From Musa acuminata AAA Group (lineage: Eukaryota; Streptophyta; Magnoliopsida; Zingiberales; Musaceae), in NCBI RefSeq assembly GCF_036884655.1, contig NC_088340.1:26483001-26547000 (forward strand): 64,000 nt of DNA, given 5' to 3'. Position numbers and translations under genes: made by a program. A model generated the notes under the pieces. The model ran no database searches and was not told where the DNA came from. It was given only the letters and a program-made list of their open reading frames with translations. This document shows, one piece after another, positions 34,349 through 46,774 of the stretch; position 1 is the first letter of the stretch; every line of letters begins with the position of its first letter.

Positions 34349-35779
34349 TGCTAGTCATAGGTGCCCTACAAGCCAATCACTTGAGTGATGACATGTATGA
34401 CTTGACACATAGTCTTTTTACTTATTATTATTATTTGACATTTTATCACTTTATATTATCTGTTTCTTGAATATTCTGTGATGTCTATATATCTGTGCAA
34501 TGGGAATCAGATCATGATGAGATCACGATAATGAGACCGATTCGCCTTTAAACACAAACCCTAAATAATCTCGGTTATAGGTTACTCGAGAGGGACATCA
34601 AGTTAACCGAATAGACCGGTATGCGGTATACCCGTCCATATGATGGATGCAGCTGGTCTTATAGCTGCTCGTGTGGGGACACTAGAGATAGAGTATAGGT
34701 GCTCATTGGAGAATGAGTTTATTGATTGATCCGCTTACGGAATGTTAGATGGTTGATGATGCCTTATTGTCAGACAACGATTTCGTAGTCCCGGTGGTGT
34801 ATCTGGTCCTTAGACTTGAGACACTAAGGATATCCTATATGAGTACTCCATTCTTTAATACCAGACTTATAGGTCTAGAGGTTCCAGATCTAGCACAACC
34901 GGTCATTGAGAGTGGTAGCTAACCTTACGAGGACTATTGAGTATCAATAGAGGATTATCTACTCTTAGTGTCATGAGAGGAATATCCCATGTGTTCTTGC
35001 TCAGATAAATCCCTGGCCAGGGTCATTCATATTAAGAGAGAAAGAGTTCTCTGGGAGAATCCGATTAGAGCGAGACTTGAGTAAAAATCGTATGGGTTTG
35101 ACAACACCATGCCCGGTATACGGTCTTTGGGATATTAGATGGATGAGAGACTATAGGTATATGGTAACTGAGGACAAACAGGTCCAATAGATTGGATTCC
35201 CCTGTATCGTCTGGGGACTGCAACGTAGTGGTCTAGTACGTCCGCAGTCGATGAGTCGAGTGAATTATTATAGAGATAATAATTCATTGAGCCAGAAGGA
35301 GTTTTGACAGGTATGACACACGATTAGCTTGATATTGGGCATAGAGGGTCACATACATATGGTAAGCATTGCGATGAGTAGAGGTTCGAATATGAGATAT
35401 CTGCTAGGGCCCCTATCTTATTGGATATCCAATAAGCCCTTGAATTATTGGATCCTATGGATGTGATCCAATAAGAGACAATGAGAGATTATTAGATAGA
35501 GATCCATTAATCTAAGATGCATAAGTATTTGGATGGAGATTCAATACCCAATAGGGTAGGATCTATTTGGGTTGAGATGATAAGGGAACACTATAAATAG
35601 GAGGGAACCAATGGTTTGTAGGCTAGAGCCTTTTTGGGTTACCTCTCCTATTCTCCTCCCCCTCTCCACCTCAGATAGCAGGCCTGGAGACTACAGAAGC
35701 ATCGTTGCAGCCCTGTTGTGTGGATCACCGATAGAGAGGAAGGCGCTTGACCTCCTTCACCCTCTTCTAGAGATCTATA
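34349..35779 (+). repeat. A2 5' LTR, first part
   Basis: It aligns with A1 LTR positions from TGCTAGTCAT to the GATCT near the LTR end, with many substitutions and a few indels, including an added block near 35440-35560. The TATA box CTATAAATAGG is at about 35590-35600. The remaining LTR end lies at 53108-53288 beyond F1. Confidence 0.93.
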
Positions 35780-37331
35780 TGTTGAATCTCGGATTTTGAT
35801 GATGAAAGCAATCAATATGTGTTTATGTTTAATCTGCGTTTTGAGTGACGCAGGATGCTTCGATTAGAATGAGACAATTAAAGCAGGAAAAATCATGTTG
35901 TGCCGGAGGAACATGTAAGAAGATTGGACATCGGGCCGGTGGATCGGTCGACGTATCGACGGAAGGCTTCGGGCTGTGGATTCAGGCATCGGGCCAAGAA
36001 GAGCAGATAGTGCGCCAAGGATATCAGAGTTGCCGAGTCAATTGGCCGATTAGGCAATAGGTCGCAAGAGAGGACGATGCGTTGAAGAATCGGACGAAGT
36101 GTCAAGGGACTAATGACATGCCGGACAACTTGATTAATGCTTAGTATTAATTGTCTAGATCGAAGTGTGTTTTTATATGTGCAGGATTAACTACGATAGC
36201 AAGGCATGAAGCAAAATAAAGTCCCAAAGTCAAGGATGCAACTTCGTTGGGAGTTCAAGAGTTCATCGGAAGTCCGAACGTTCGTCGGAGGTTCTGGTGG
36301 AACCAACCGAGAAGTCTTGGAGCTTGCCAGAGAAGCTCATCGGAACTCACCAAGAAGATCGTCGTGAAGTTCAGGAGCTTGTCGGGAGTCCACCGGAACA
36401 TTACTGAGAGATCGTCAGAAGTTCGTCGGAAGATCACCGGAAGAATAGGCATAGGGACTTGTCTAGCTTAACAAATGTCTTAGGATTTCGTAGTTAGCAC
36501 GTAATTGGGCTTGGATTTGGGCAACCCAATTAGGGGCCAGCTAGGCCCATGTAAGAACTGTATTGGGCCCAATAAGAAGCCCAAACAATATCCCAAGAAG
36601 TCTCATCGTTGTGGCACAATCTTTGAGACTATGTCAAGCGGTGGTACCGCCAGTCTGGGTGGTGGTACCGCCCAGCACTGCCCCCCCAGGCGGTGGTACC
36701 GCCTAGGGCAGACTGACACTGGGTGATGGTACCGCCCAACGCAGGCGGTGGTACCGCCCGTGCCTAAGGAACCCAGGATGGGAAAGTTTTAAGCTCCAAG
36801 TTTGAATAAACTTGAAGCCTATAAATACCCCTCTCATCCCTGGTTAAAGCACACAAGCACAGAGAGATTAAAAGAGAGAAAACGTTGCTGCGATCATAAG
36901 TGTATTCTCTCCTCTAGCTTAAACTTAGATTTTTGTTTAGAGAGGAGAGTGAGTGCTTGTAAGGGTTGTCTCCTAAACCCGGTAAAAGGAGAAGAGGGGT
37001 GTAAAAGATGATTGGCCTTTGCCTATTGAAGGAAGGCCTTTAGTGGACGTCGGTGACCTTATCGGAGGAGGAAATCGAAAGTGGATGTAGGTCACGTTGA
37101 CCGAACCACTCTAAAATCTGGTTTGCATTTCTTTGAGTAATTTACTTTAACTGCAAACCTCCTTACTTGCTCTTTACATCCATTACTCTCTTATGTATGC
37201 ATTTAAAGTATTACCTTTATGAAACGATTTTACGTTAGAAACAATTTTAATCGAAACGAAGTTTTTAAAGACGTGATTTTTCCACCGCACTAATTCACCC
37301 CCTCTCTTAGTGTCGACTCTTGATCCTAACA
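35780..37331 (+). repeat. F1 5' LTR
   Basis: TGTTGAATC...CCTAACA, 1552 bp. It contains a CCGGAA/TCGTCGGAAG-rich block (about 36250-36450), a palindrome cluster (36637-36762) and a TATA box (TATAAATA, 36820-36827). A GTAAGGGTTGTCTCCTAA segment lies downstream. The same order recurs in every SIRE-like LTR of the window. Confidence 0.93.
36637..36762 (+). promoter_or_regulatory. Cluster of five GGCGGT-GGT-ACCGCC palindromes upstream of the TATA box
   Basis: Five copies or near-copies of GGCGGTGGTACCGCC occur in about 125 bp and end about 60 bp before the TATA box. Each has arms GGCGGT and ACCGCC around a GGT centre. Related LTRs keep the arms but change the centre to GCA, GGC or GCC. Short palindrome clusters in LTRs are known for Sireviruses; a role as protein-binding sites is an inference. 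Confidence 0.6.
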
Positions 37332-37333
37332 AT

Positions 37334-37345
37334 TGGTGTCAGAGT
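37334..37345 (+). other. F1 primer-binding site
   Basis: TGGTGTCAGAGT starts three bases after the LTR end and matches the initiator tRNA-Met site TGGTATCAGAGC at 10 of 12 positions. Confidence 0.85.
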
Positions 37346-37381
37346 CTCATTATTTCTCACTTGGTTTAACACCCAAGAGAA

Positions 37382-38340
37382 ATGACTTTTTTCGGCTTTC
37401 AAGAGGGTCACTCTCTCATTCGTCCTCCCTTTTTCAATGGGACGGACTACACTGATTGGAAAACTCGAATGAGAGTTTTCTTGCTTTCATTGAATCCCGA
37501 TTTATGGCACATAGTCGAAAACAGTTTTAAAATGTCTTCTCTTCCAATGAAAGATTGGAATAATTTGGAGAAGAAGACTTTTTCTTTAAATGCTAGAGCT
37601 ATGAATGCTCTATTTTGCGCCTTAGATAAAATCGAAGTTTAATCAGGTTTCTTTGTGCGAAACGACCTTCAATATATGACATATTCTCGAAATCACACAT
37701 GAAGACACAAGTAGTGTAAAAGATTCTAAAGAAAATTTTTTTATGCATGATTTTGAGATGTTTTGTATGGAACCAAGAGAGACTATTAGAGACATTTACA
37801 CCCGTTTTACGGATGTTATCAATAGTCTAAAAGCACTTGGTAAAAGCTTTTTAAATTCTGAACTTGTTAATAAGATTTTGCGCTCACGTTCTAAAACTTG
37901 GGATTCAAAAGTAATCGCTATTCAAGAATCAAAAAATTTAAATAACTTTTTGATTGAAGAACTAATAAGGTGTTTGATGATCTACGAAATGACATGCAGT
38001 GCACGTGAAGAACTCAAGAACCACCTTCCAAAGAATAGGAAGGATTTTGAACTTAGAACATTTGAAGACCACACGAGCATAAGCTCAAGTGATGATGAAC
38101 TTGAACTCACTAAGAAATTTAAAAAGTTCATAAAACAAAAATTAAAAAAATAAAAAGAATGTAACTACTTGCTTTGAACGCAAGAAGAAGAATAAAAATT
38201 GGGATGAATCGAGCTCCTCCGAAGACGAGGAGAAAATCAAGAAAGGCGAGGTGGCAAACTATGCCTTAATGGCTTTCAACGATGAGGTAATCAAAACTCC
38301 TTTAATTTATTTCAAAATTACATGATGCTTTTTATGATGA
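37382..38340 (+). pseudogene. F1 gag without zinc knuckle, frameshifted
   Basis: It begins MTFFGFQEGHSLIRPPFFNG, the Sirevirus gag N-terminus, and continues NGTDYTDWKTRMR. A frameshift after 37640 and a stop near 37665 break it. The central gag (MHDFEMFCMEPRETI to KKFKKFIKQ) is open from 37743 to 38153. A second break follows, and then DESSSSEDEEKIKKGEVANY, which in autonomous relatives lies after the zinc knuckle. The knuckle itself is absent, as in F2. The reading dies out at about 38330 and no pol domain follows. Confidence 0.85.
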
Positions 38341-38756
38341 ATTTTTTTTAGTTTAAAAAATTTATTTTTTGAAAAATGTATGTTTAAAAATATAATGAAA
38401 ATATAAAAAATTAGGATCATGCTAGTAATTTTAAAAATGATAATGAAAATTGCATGTTTTATAATGGAATAGAATGTTAGATTTAAATCTAATAATGATC
38501 ATATGTATGTTTTTTTTAAGAATAAATAATGTGTATCTTGATAATTTTCGAATTTGAGTGAAACCATGCTTGATGTCTTAATGAAAATATTAAGAAGTTT
38601 GATATCATACTTAATGATGATGCATGGCTTTTGTATGGAAAACTAAGCATGAAAAGTTGATTCACCTAAAAAGAAAAATACTTTATGAAATTAATTTGGA
38701 TGATGCATAATGATGTAATTATGTAATGAATATATTAAATATTTTGAAACTATGTT
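38341..38756 (+). other. F1 internal non-coding DNA before the S1 insertion
   Basis: AT-rich sequence with many ATGATGA/TTGATG words and no open frame. The last 5 bp, ATGTT (38752-38756), are the left target duplication of S1; the right copy is at 49736-49740. Confidence 0.8.
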
Positions 38757-40228
38757 TGTTAGAATCAAGAGCACTAAGAGGGGGGGGGGGGGGGGGGGGG
38801 GGCGTGAATTAGTGCAGCGGAAAACTTTCGATATTTAAAAACTGCGTTTGTACAATGAAATCGTTTCCGACGTAAAATCATTTTCGGAAACTTAACTTGA
38901 AAGCGAGTTCGTAAAGGAGTGCAGCAAAAGTAATAAGGAAGTAAAGCACATATGAAGGTTTGCAGTAAGGTAAGCAGCAAAAATAAATGCAAACCAGAGA
39001 GCACCACAATTTTAGAGTGGTTCGGTCAATCTTGACCTACATCTACTTTTGGCTTCCTCATCCGACGAGGTCATTGACTTCCATTAGAGGCCTTTCTTCA
39101 ATAGGCGAAGATCAACCACCCTTTTATGGTTTCATTCCTTTTGACAGGCTTAGGAGACAACCCTTACAACTTTTCTCTCCTCTCTTGAAAAATCAAAACT
39201 TGGAAAAAAAGAGGGAGAAGAACTTTTAGTCTTTACAACACTTTTGAGCTCTAAAAATCATAGAGTAAGATTGGATTTTGGTGCTCTTTCATGCAAGAAA
39301 GGGTAGGGTATATATAGGCCCCAAAATAGTTTAAATTTGGAGCTCAAAAATATCTTTTCCTAGATTTCCGGGGTCCTGGCGGTACTACCTCCTGACTGGG
39401 GCAATACAACCGCCTGGCAGCTCGGAGACTGAGCCTTTGGGCGGTGCCACCACTTGACAAGGGTGGTTGCACTGCCCAGTCTCGCTCGGAGACTGAGCCC
39501 AGGCGGTGCCACCGCCTGATTGGGGCGGTTGCACCACCAAGTCTCGCTCGGAGACTGAGCCCAGGCGGTGCCACTGCTTGATGGGGGTGGTTGCACTGCC
39601 CAGTCTCGCTCGGAGACTGAGCCCAGGCGGTGCCACCGCCTGACTAGAGCGGTTGCACAGCCCAGCTTTCCTGGGAGACCATCTCCTGGGCAGTGCCACC
39701 GCTTGGTAGGAATTCTGGTCTGAATGGGTTGATCCATTCGGTCAAATTTGGGTCTGTCAAGGGCCCAATTGCCCCTAGATTAAGTTAATGGGATCACCTC
39801 CCATTCCTAACTTAATCTATATGCTAACTATGATATTTCTTAAGACATTTACTACAACTTGCTCCGGTGCATCAATCGCTTTTTCCGGCGAGCTTCTGGC
39901 GAACTTCCGGCGAACATCCGACGAACCTTCGGCGATGCTCCGGCAGACTTCCGGCAAATTCTTGGACTTGCGATGATCTACTTGGCGAGTTCCGACGAGC
40001 TTCTTTGGCAAGCTCCTGGACTTCTCGGATTTGTTCCCGTAGAACCTCCGACGATCGTCCGGACTTCCGTCGAACTCTCGAACTCCCAACGTGATCATAG
40101 TCTTGACTCCGGCGTAACTTTTGCTGCATGTCTTTCTTCCATCATAGTTAATCCTGCACACTTATCTCAATATATGGATTAGATAACAAATGACAATTGA
40201 CTTCATCATCAAAATCCGAGATTCAACG
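38757..40228 (-). repeat. S1 3' LTR
   Basis: On the plus strand it starts TGTTAGAATCAAGAGC and ends ATTCAACG, with the last A changed to G. It contains a run of 23 G at 38780-38802, a TATATATA box on the minus strand near 39308-39318, and the 61-bp repeats at 39477-39665. Confidence 0.92.
39477..39665 (-). repeat. 61-bp tandem repeats with two palindromes each, S1 LTR
   Basis: Units start with AGTCTCGCTCGGAGACT at 39479, 39540 and 39602, a period of 61-62 bp. Each unit holds AGTCTC/GAGACT arms and GGCGGT/ACCGCC arms (centre GCC). The 5' LTR has the matching array at about 48984-49170. The solo LTR at 41780-43851 carries the same unit near 42690-42800. Confidence 0.85.
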
Positions 40229-41502
40229 ATCTCTCGCTTTTTGATGATGATAATCAATTGATAACGGAGTTAACCTTAACTCCCCCTATCTATATGCCAT
40301 ACTTAAGATAAGTTATTCTTGAATTCAAAGCCTTTGAATTCAAGAGACATATTGATAAGTTAAAATCATTTAACTTTATCAATACTCCCATCATGATTCC
40401 TATCATAATGTATCTTTCTGAAAATGATGTCAAGGCTTGACATCTATTTTCAAATTTCAAATGTGAATGATGGTAATGGTAGCAATTTATCATATGGTAA
40501 GATATCAACATGTAAAATTTTAAAGTAAGATTTTGATATCTTTAACATGATACAAACATTTTTAGCAATCATAGCATTTCATCACATGACAAGATATCAA
40601 TTTGTAGAATTACGATGTATGCTCTAAATATGGCAATAACATAGTGCAAATATGGCATAGTGCAAATATGGCAATCATAGTTATCATCAATTCATATATT
40701 TTTGATGATGCAAGCATGGCATAATCATAGCATCAATGCTCGTAGCATCAATTCATATATCTCTCCCCCTTTGTCATCAACAAAAAGGAGAACGATATAT
40801 GTAAATTTTAAGCATAAGTGCGGTAATTATTCATGCCATAACTAGGTTCATGTCGTTTTCCAACAGTGAGTGATAGGATACCAATTATGCAAACATCTCA
40901 AGGAAAACATGACATGGAGATAGTTTTGAATATTTCTTCCTTTTTATTTGTTATTATCTTTTTGTATGAAGGAGGAAGGCTATTTGTGATACTAGCTATT
41001 TGTAAGTTTACTTTAAATGAAGTTAAAATCGATGAGAGATTAAATCATACTTCATTTTTACAAGGATCCTTGCAAGTAAAAACACTAACATCCATATTTC
41101 AAGAAGGAATTTACAAGCAGGAATCATCCATTTCTCAAAATATTTTTCACATGATAAGTGTATGAGAGATGTATTTGCTAGTTGATTCCATATGTCAAAA
41201 ATCAATAATGAGAATCAAACTCTATATGACATATGTTTATTAAGTTCGGAAGAGGATAATGTATCGAGAGAATCCGATTGTTAGGATACCACTAGTTAAG
41301 AGAATCCGAAAATGAAATTAACACTTTCATGCATTTGAACAAGACTATACTATAGATTTTCAAATACAATCATGAAGACAAAACATGCTTATTGTTATGG
41401 AAATTTTTGTATTAATTTCCAACATGTTATTTTAGGCATGTAATGACAATCAAGTGATTTGATCATTCAATCAATAAAGTCTGAAAAATAATTTTAATAA
41501 GT
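40229..41502 (-). other. S1 non-coding DNA between pol and the 3' LTR
   Basis: On the minus strand it ends with the mutated polypurine tract AAAAAGCGAGAGAT next to the LTR (40242-40229). Two more purine modules, near 40774-40760 (AAAGGGGGAGAG) and 40295-40285 (TAGGGGGAGT), precede it. Short repeats such as GCAAATATGGCA near 40640-40670 and TCATCAATTCATATAT near 40685 and 40750 occur. No env-like frame is seen. Confidence 0.7.
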
Positions 41503-44500
41503 TTATGCATTCGGACACATCAACATTCCTAATTCTCTTCTTTTGAAATCAAATTGTTCTTCACTTAGAGGTTTTGTAAAAATATCAGCTAGTTGATGCT
41601 TAGTATCTATGAACTCTATGATTACATCATGATTAGCAACATGATCTCGTATAAAGTGATGTCTAATATCAATATGTTTTGTTCTTGAGTGTTGAATGAG
41701 ATTCTTTGTTAAATATATTGTACTTGTGTTATCACATTTAATGGGAATATTTTTAAGATGGACTTTATAATCTTCTAAGTGTTGAATCTCGTATTTTGAT
41801 GATGAAACTACTTGATATATGTTTATGATTTAATCTGCGTTTTGAGTGACGCAGGATGCTTCGATCAGGATGAGACAATTAAAGCAGGAAAATCATGTTG
41901 TGCCGGAGGAACATGTCAGAAGATTGGACGTCGGGCCGGTGGATCGGTCGACGTATCGATAGAAGGCTTTGGGCCATGGACTCGGGCATCGGGCCAAGAA
42001 GAGCGGGTATTGTGCCAAGGATATCGGAGTTGCGGAGTCAACTGGCCGATTGGGCAATAGGCTGCAGGAAAGGACGATGCGCCGAAGAATCGGACGAAGC
42101 GTCGAGGGACCAATGACATGCCGGACAACTTGGTTAATTGCTTAGGATTAATTGTCTCGATCGAAGTTTTTGTTTTACATGTGCAGGATTAACTACGATG
42201 AAAGTAAGACATGCAGCAGGAGTTACGCCGGAGTCATGACAATGATCACGTTGGGAGTTCGAGAGCTCAACGGAAGTTCGGACAATCGTCGGAGGTTCTG
42301 CGAGAACAAATCCGAGAAGTCCAGAAGCTTGCCAAAGGAGCTCGTCGGAACTTGCCAAGTGGATCGTCGCAAGTCCAGGAGTTTGCCGAAAGTCCGCAGG
42401 AGGATCACCGAGGGTTCGTCGGATGATCGACGGAAGTTCGCCGGAAACTCGCCGGAAGAAGCGATTGACGCACCGGAGCAAGCTGCAGAATATGTCTTAG
42501 GAAATAATCATAGTTAGCACATTGATTAAGTTAGAAATGGGAGGTGATCCCATTAGCTTAATCTTGGGGCAATTGGGCCCCTAAAAGAATCAAATTGGGC
42601 CGAATGGATTAACCCATTCGGACCCTGATTGCTGTGGGAGGTGCAACCGCCCAAGCCAGGAGGTAGCACCGCCCAGGCTATGTCTCCCAGCGAGACTGGG
42701 CGGTGCAACCACCCCAGCCAAGAGGTGGCACCGCCCTGGGCTCAGTCTCCGAGCGAGACTGGGCGGTGCAACCTCTTCTGTCAAGAGGTAGCACCGCCAG
42801 AGCTCAAGTTTCAAGCTCTGCCAGGCGGTGCAACCTCCCTAGTCAGGTGGTGCAACCGCCTGAGCTCGGTCTTCAAGCTCTGGCAGAGAGGTGCAACCGC
42901 CCCTGACAGAGGTGGCATCGCCTAGAGGCTCAGTCTTCGAGCTCTGCCAGGCGGTGCAACCGCCCCAGTCAGGAGGTGCAACCGCCTGATCCCGGAATTT
43001 CAGAAATTGACAGATTTGAGCTCCAAATTTGAACTGGGTTGGGGCCTATAAATACCCCACCCATTCAGCACTGAAAGCACAGAACACACACTCGAAATCT
43101 TGCTGTCTTTCTGTGGTTCTTAGAGCTCAAAACTTCTAGTTCTCCTCTTTCTGTTCTTCAAAGTTTGAGTTGTAAAGAGAGGAGAGAAAACTGCTGTAAG
43201 GGTTGTCTCCTAAGCCCGTCAAAAGGGGTGAATATATAAGAGGGTGGTTGGCCTTCACCTATTGAAGGAAGGCCTCTAGTTGACGTCGGTGACCTTGTCG
43301 GTGGAGGAAGCCAAAAGTGGAGTAGGTCAAGATTGACTGAACCACTCTAAATCTCGGTTTGCATTTCCTTTGAGCATTTTACCTTCACTGTAAACTTCTC
43401 AATAGCTTATTGCCCTCTGCGATTTTACGAACGAGTTTCAAGGTTCAGACGTAAATATGCGTTTAGACGTAAATCTGCGTTTAGACGTAAATCTGCTTTT
43501 TCGTATGATCATCATATTGCAGATTGCGTTTACATTTTGAGCTTTACCATAACTGCACACTGCCCTTATACTCCTGCTTAAACTGCATCTTATCTAATCA
43601 AGTGATTTACGAATCAGCATTTAGACGTAAATCAGTTTCTTCGTACGAACGTCGGATTTTAGTTTGCGCCGATATTCTGGTTTTCATCATAGCTGCAAAC
43701 TGCCTGCATAGATTGACTTTAACCTTGCTTAGTATCAACTTTCATACAGAAGTTGTTTTTATCGTTTGAACGCAGCTTTCGATTTTAATCGCAGAAAGTT
43801 TTCCGCTGCACTAATTCACCCCCCCCCCTCTTAGTGCTCTCGATCCTAACACTAAGGTGTTTTTCATCCACACAACTTGTACACAGCATGCACTAGTTGC
43901 AATATACTTAAGCTTTAGTTGTTGATAGTGCAACCGAGTTTTATTTCTTAGATGACCAGGAAACAAAGGAATGTCCCAAAAATTGACATGTTCCTGATGT
44001 GCTTTTTCTATCTAGTCTACACCCAGTAAAATCCGCATCAGCATAAGCAATTAACTCAAAATTCTCAGATTTTGGATACCATAATCCTAGATTTGTGGTA
44101 CCTTTAAGATATCTAAGTATTCTTTTAACCACTTTGAGATGAGATATCTTAGGGTTCGATTGAAACCTAGCATAAAGTCCTACACTGAACATGATATCTG
44201 GTCTAGTTGCAGTGAGGTAAAATAAACTTCCTATCATATCCCTATAAGTTTTTTGATCCAAGGTTTCTCTACTCTCATCAACTTCTAACTTAGTGGAGGT
44301 GCTCATAGGGGTGTTAATAGCTTTTGAGCTATCCATATTAAATCTTTTCAATAGATCTAAAGCATATTTAGTTTGACTAATAAAGATGCCATTGCTTAGT
44401 TGCTTAATTTGTAAGCCTAAGAAAAAGGTTAATTCTCCTATCAAACTTATTTCAAATTCGAGACTCATGGTTTTAGCAAAAAATTCACAAAGAGATTCAT

Positions 44501-46625
44501 TCGTAGAACTGAAGATAATATATCATCAACATAAATCTAAATAATGAGAAAATTATTTTCAAAATTCTTGATAAATAATGTAGTATCAACCTTACCTTTT
44601 GTGAAATTATTTTCAATAAGAAAAGTACTTAGTTTATCATACCAAGTCCTTGGGGCTTGTTTTAAACCATAGAGAGCTTTGGTTAATTTAAATACATGAT
44701 TAGGGAGGCTATTATTTTCAAATCCGGGAGGTTGTTCAACATAAACTTCTTCAGAAATAAAGCCATTAAGAAAAACGCTTTTAACATCCATTTGAAACAA
44801 CTTAAAATTATTATTACTAGCATAGGCAAGGAGCATCCTTATAACTTCTAATCTAGCCACAGGAAGGTTTCTTCGTAATCAATACCTTCTTCTTGGTTAA
44901 AATCTTTGTCCACTAATCTAGCCTTGTTTCTAACCACGATACCATATTCATCTTGTTTGTTTCTAAAGACCCATTTAGTACCAATAACTAAATGGTCATT
45001 TGGCCTATGAACAAGCTTCCATACCTCATTTATCTCAAATTGATTTAACTCATCTTGCATTACGATAATCCATGAATCATCTTTCATGGCTTCGTCAATA
45101 CATTTAGGTTCAATTTGGGAGAGAAAAGCGACGTTGGCACAAAAATTTTTAAGAGATGAACATGTTTGAACCCCCTTAGATGTGTCTCCTAGGATTAGCT
45201 CCTTAGGATGAGGATCTACATACTTCTAATCCTTGGGTAAGGATGTTTCGGAAGTGGATGCATCCAAGTTGCTAGTTGGAGAAGGGGTTTCATTTAAATT
45301 CAACGAATCGAAATTAACATCATCATCAAAGTCATTTTTTTTTATTTCGAAAATCTCATTAAAAACAACATGAATGGATTCTTCTATAATTAAAGTCCTT
45401 TTATTGAAGATACGAAAAGCTTTAGAAACTGAAGAATAACTAAGAAAAATTCCTTCATCGGATTTAGCATCAAATTTTCTTAAGGCATCTTTTTCATTCA
45501 ATATAAAACACTTACACCCAAAAACTTTAAAATATGGAACATTGGGTTTTTTATTGTTCCACAACTCATAGGGAGTTTTGGTGGGTAAGGGTCTTACTAG
45601 AACTCTATTCAAAATATATCATGTAGTGTTTACAGCTTCGGCCCAAAAAATTTGGGTAGGCTATGTTCATTCAACATGGTTCTTGCCATTTCTTATAAAT
45701 TTCTATTCTTTCTTTCTACTACTCCATTTTGTTGAGGATTTCTTGGAGTAGAGAAGTTGTGGTTGTATCTATTAGATTCACAAAATTCTTGGAAATCACG
45801 GTTTTGAAATTCACCACCGTGATCACTTTGAATTGATGAAATCATAAAACCCTTTTTATTTTGAACAAGTTTACAAAACTTGGTGAAATATCTAAAGCAT
45901 TCTTTTTTGTGTTTCAAGAAATAAGTCCATGTGTATCTACTATAGTCATCTACAATGACGAAGGCGTATTTGCTACCTCCTAGGCTTGATGTAGAGATTG
46001 GTCTGAACAAGTCCATATGAATCAATTATAAGGGCCTAGATGTGCTTATTTGATTCTTAGATTTGAAACTATTCTTAATTTATTTTCCTAATTAACAAGC
46101 ATCACACACATTATCTTTGATGAACTTGATGTGAGGAATTCCTCGTACAAGTTCTTTGGATGATATTTGAGTGATTAGTTTCATGCTAGCATGACCTAAT
46201 CTCCTATGCCAAAGCCAAGCATCCTCATTCAAAACCGAGAAACACACTTCATTGCAAAGATCATTGATGTTATTGGTGTATACGTTATTCTGTTTTAATG
46301 TAATCATAGAAGTGTTTTTGTGTGGTTTTTCAATGATGCAAGCATTAGATTCGAATTTGACGATATATCCTTTATCACATAATTGACTAATACTCAAGAG
46401 GTTATGTTTTAAACTATCAACTAACAAAACATCTTCAATAAAGAAGTTGGATTTGTTACCTATGGTTCCTTTACCAATGATTTTACCCTTGTTGTTGTCT
46501 CCGAAGGTGACATAGCCTTCATCTATGCTAAAGAGCTTAGAGAATTGAGATGGATCTCTGGTCATATGCCTTGAGCATCCACTATCAAGGTACCATCTCT
46601 TGCTCTAGCTTGTGATGATGTATGT
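41503..46625 (-). pseudogene. S1 pol (protease to RNase H), broken
   Basis: Read on the minus strand, the protease motif RWYLDSGCSRHMT lies near 46600-46560, followed by the integrase GAG-pre and HHCC region to 46092. The integrase core (HMDLFRP, SDHGGEF, VVERKN, the three catalytic acids) spans 46025-45693, and its C-terminal domain 45612-45226. Reverse transcriptase spans 45087-44480, with YVDD preserved but a stop three codons before it near 44534. RNase H starts at 44468-43857, is cut by the solo LTR at 41780-43851 and ends at 41779-41503 (DIFTKPLSEEQF). Several stops and frameshifts inactivate it. Confidence 0.92.
41780..43851 (+). repeat. Solo LTR, SIRE-like, 2072 bp, inside S1 RNase H
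   Basis: TGTTGAATCTCG...GATCCTAACA is flanked by the exact 5-bp duplication CTAAG at 41775-41779 and 43852-43856. It has no internal region, so it formed by recombination between two LTRs. It is about 600 bp longer than the S1 LTRs because its downstream part holds extra repeats of GTTTAGACGTAAATCTGC (43440-43500) and a partial duplication near 43600-43690. A long palindrome-rich array is at 42640-42990 and the TATA box near 43045. Confidence 0.95.
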
Positions 46626-46774
46626 CTCTACAAGAAAGGATAATTTTTAGGTACCCATTTATTTTTGGGTGCCTCAAAAACTGATCTACATTGTTTATCA
46701 TGTTGCATAGAGTTTATCATGGTTCCTTTAGGAACCCAAATTAATTTGTTCGGACTAATTTTCTTGAATGGACA

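Noticed and set aside
40229..41502. Possible env-like gene after S1 pol, as in some SIRE elements
   Set aside because: Only short frames exist and none shows a signal peptide, transmembrane segment or coiled coil.
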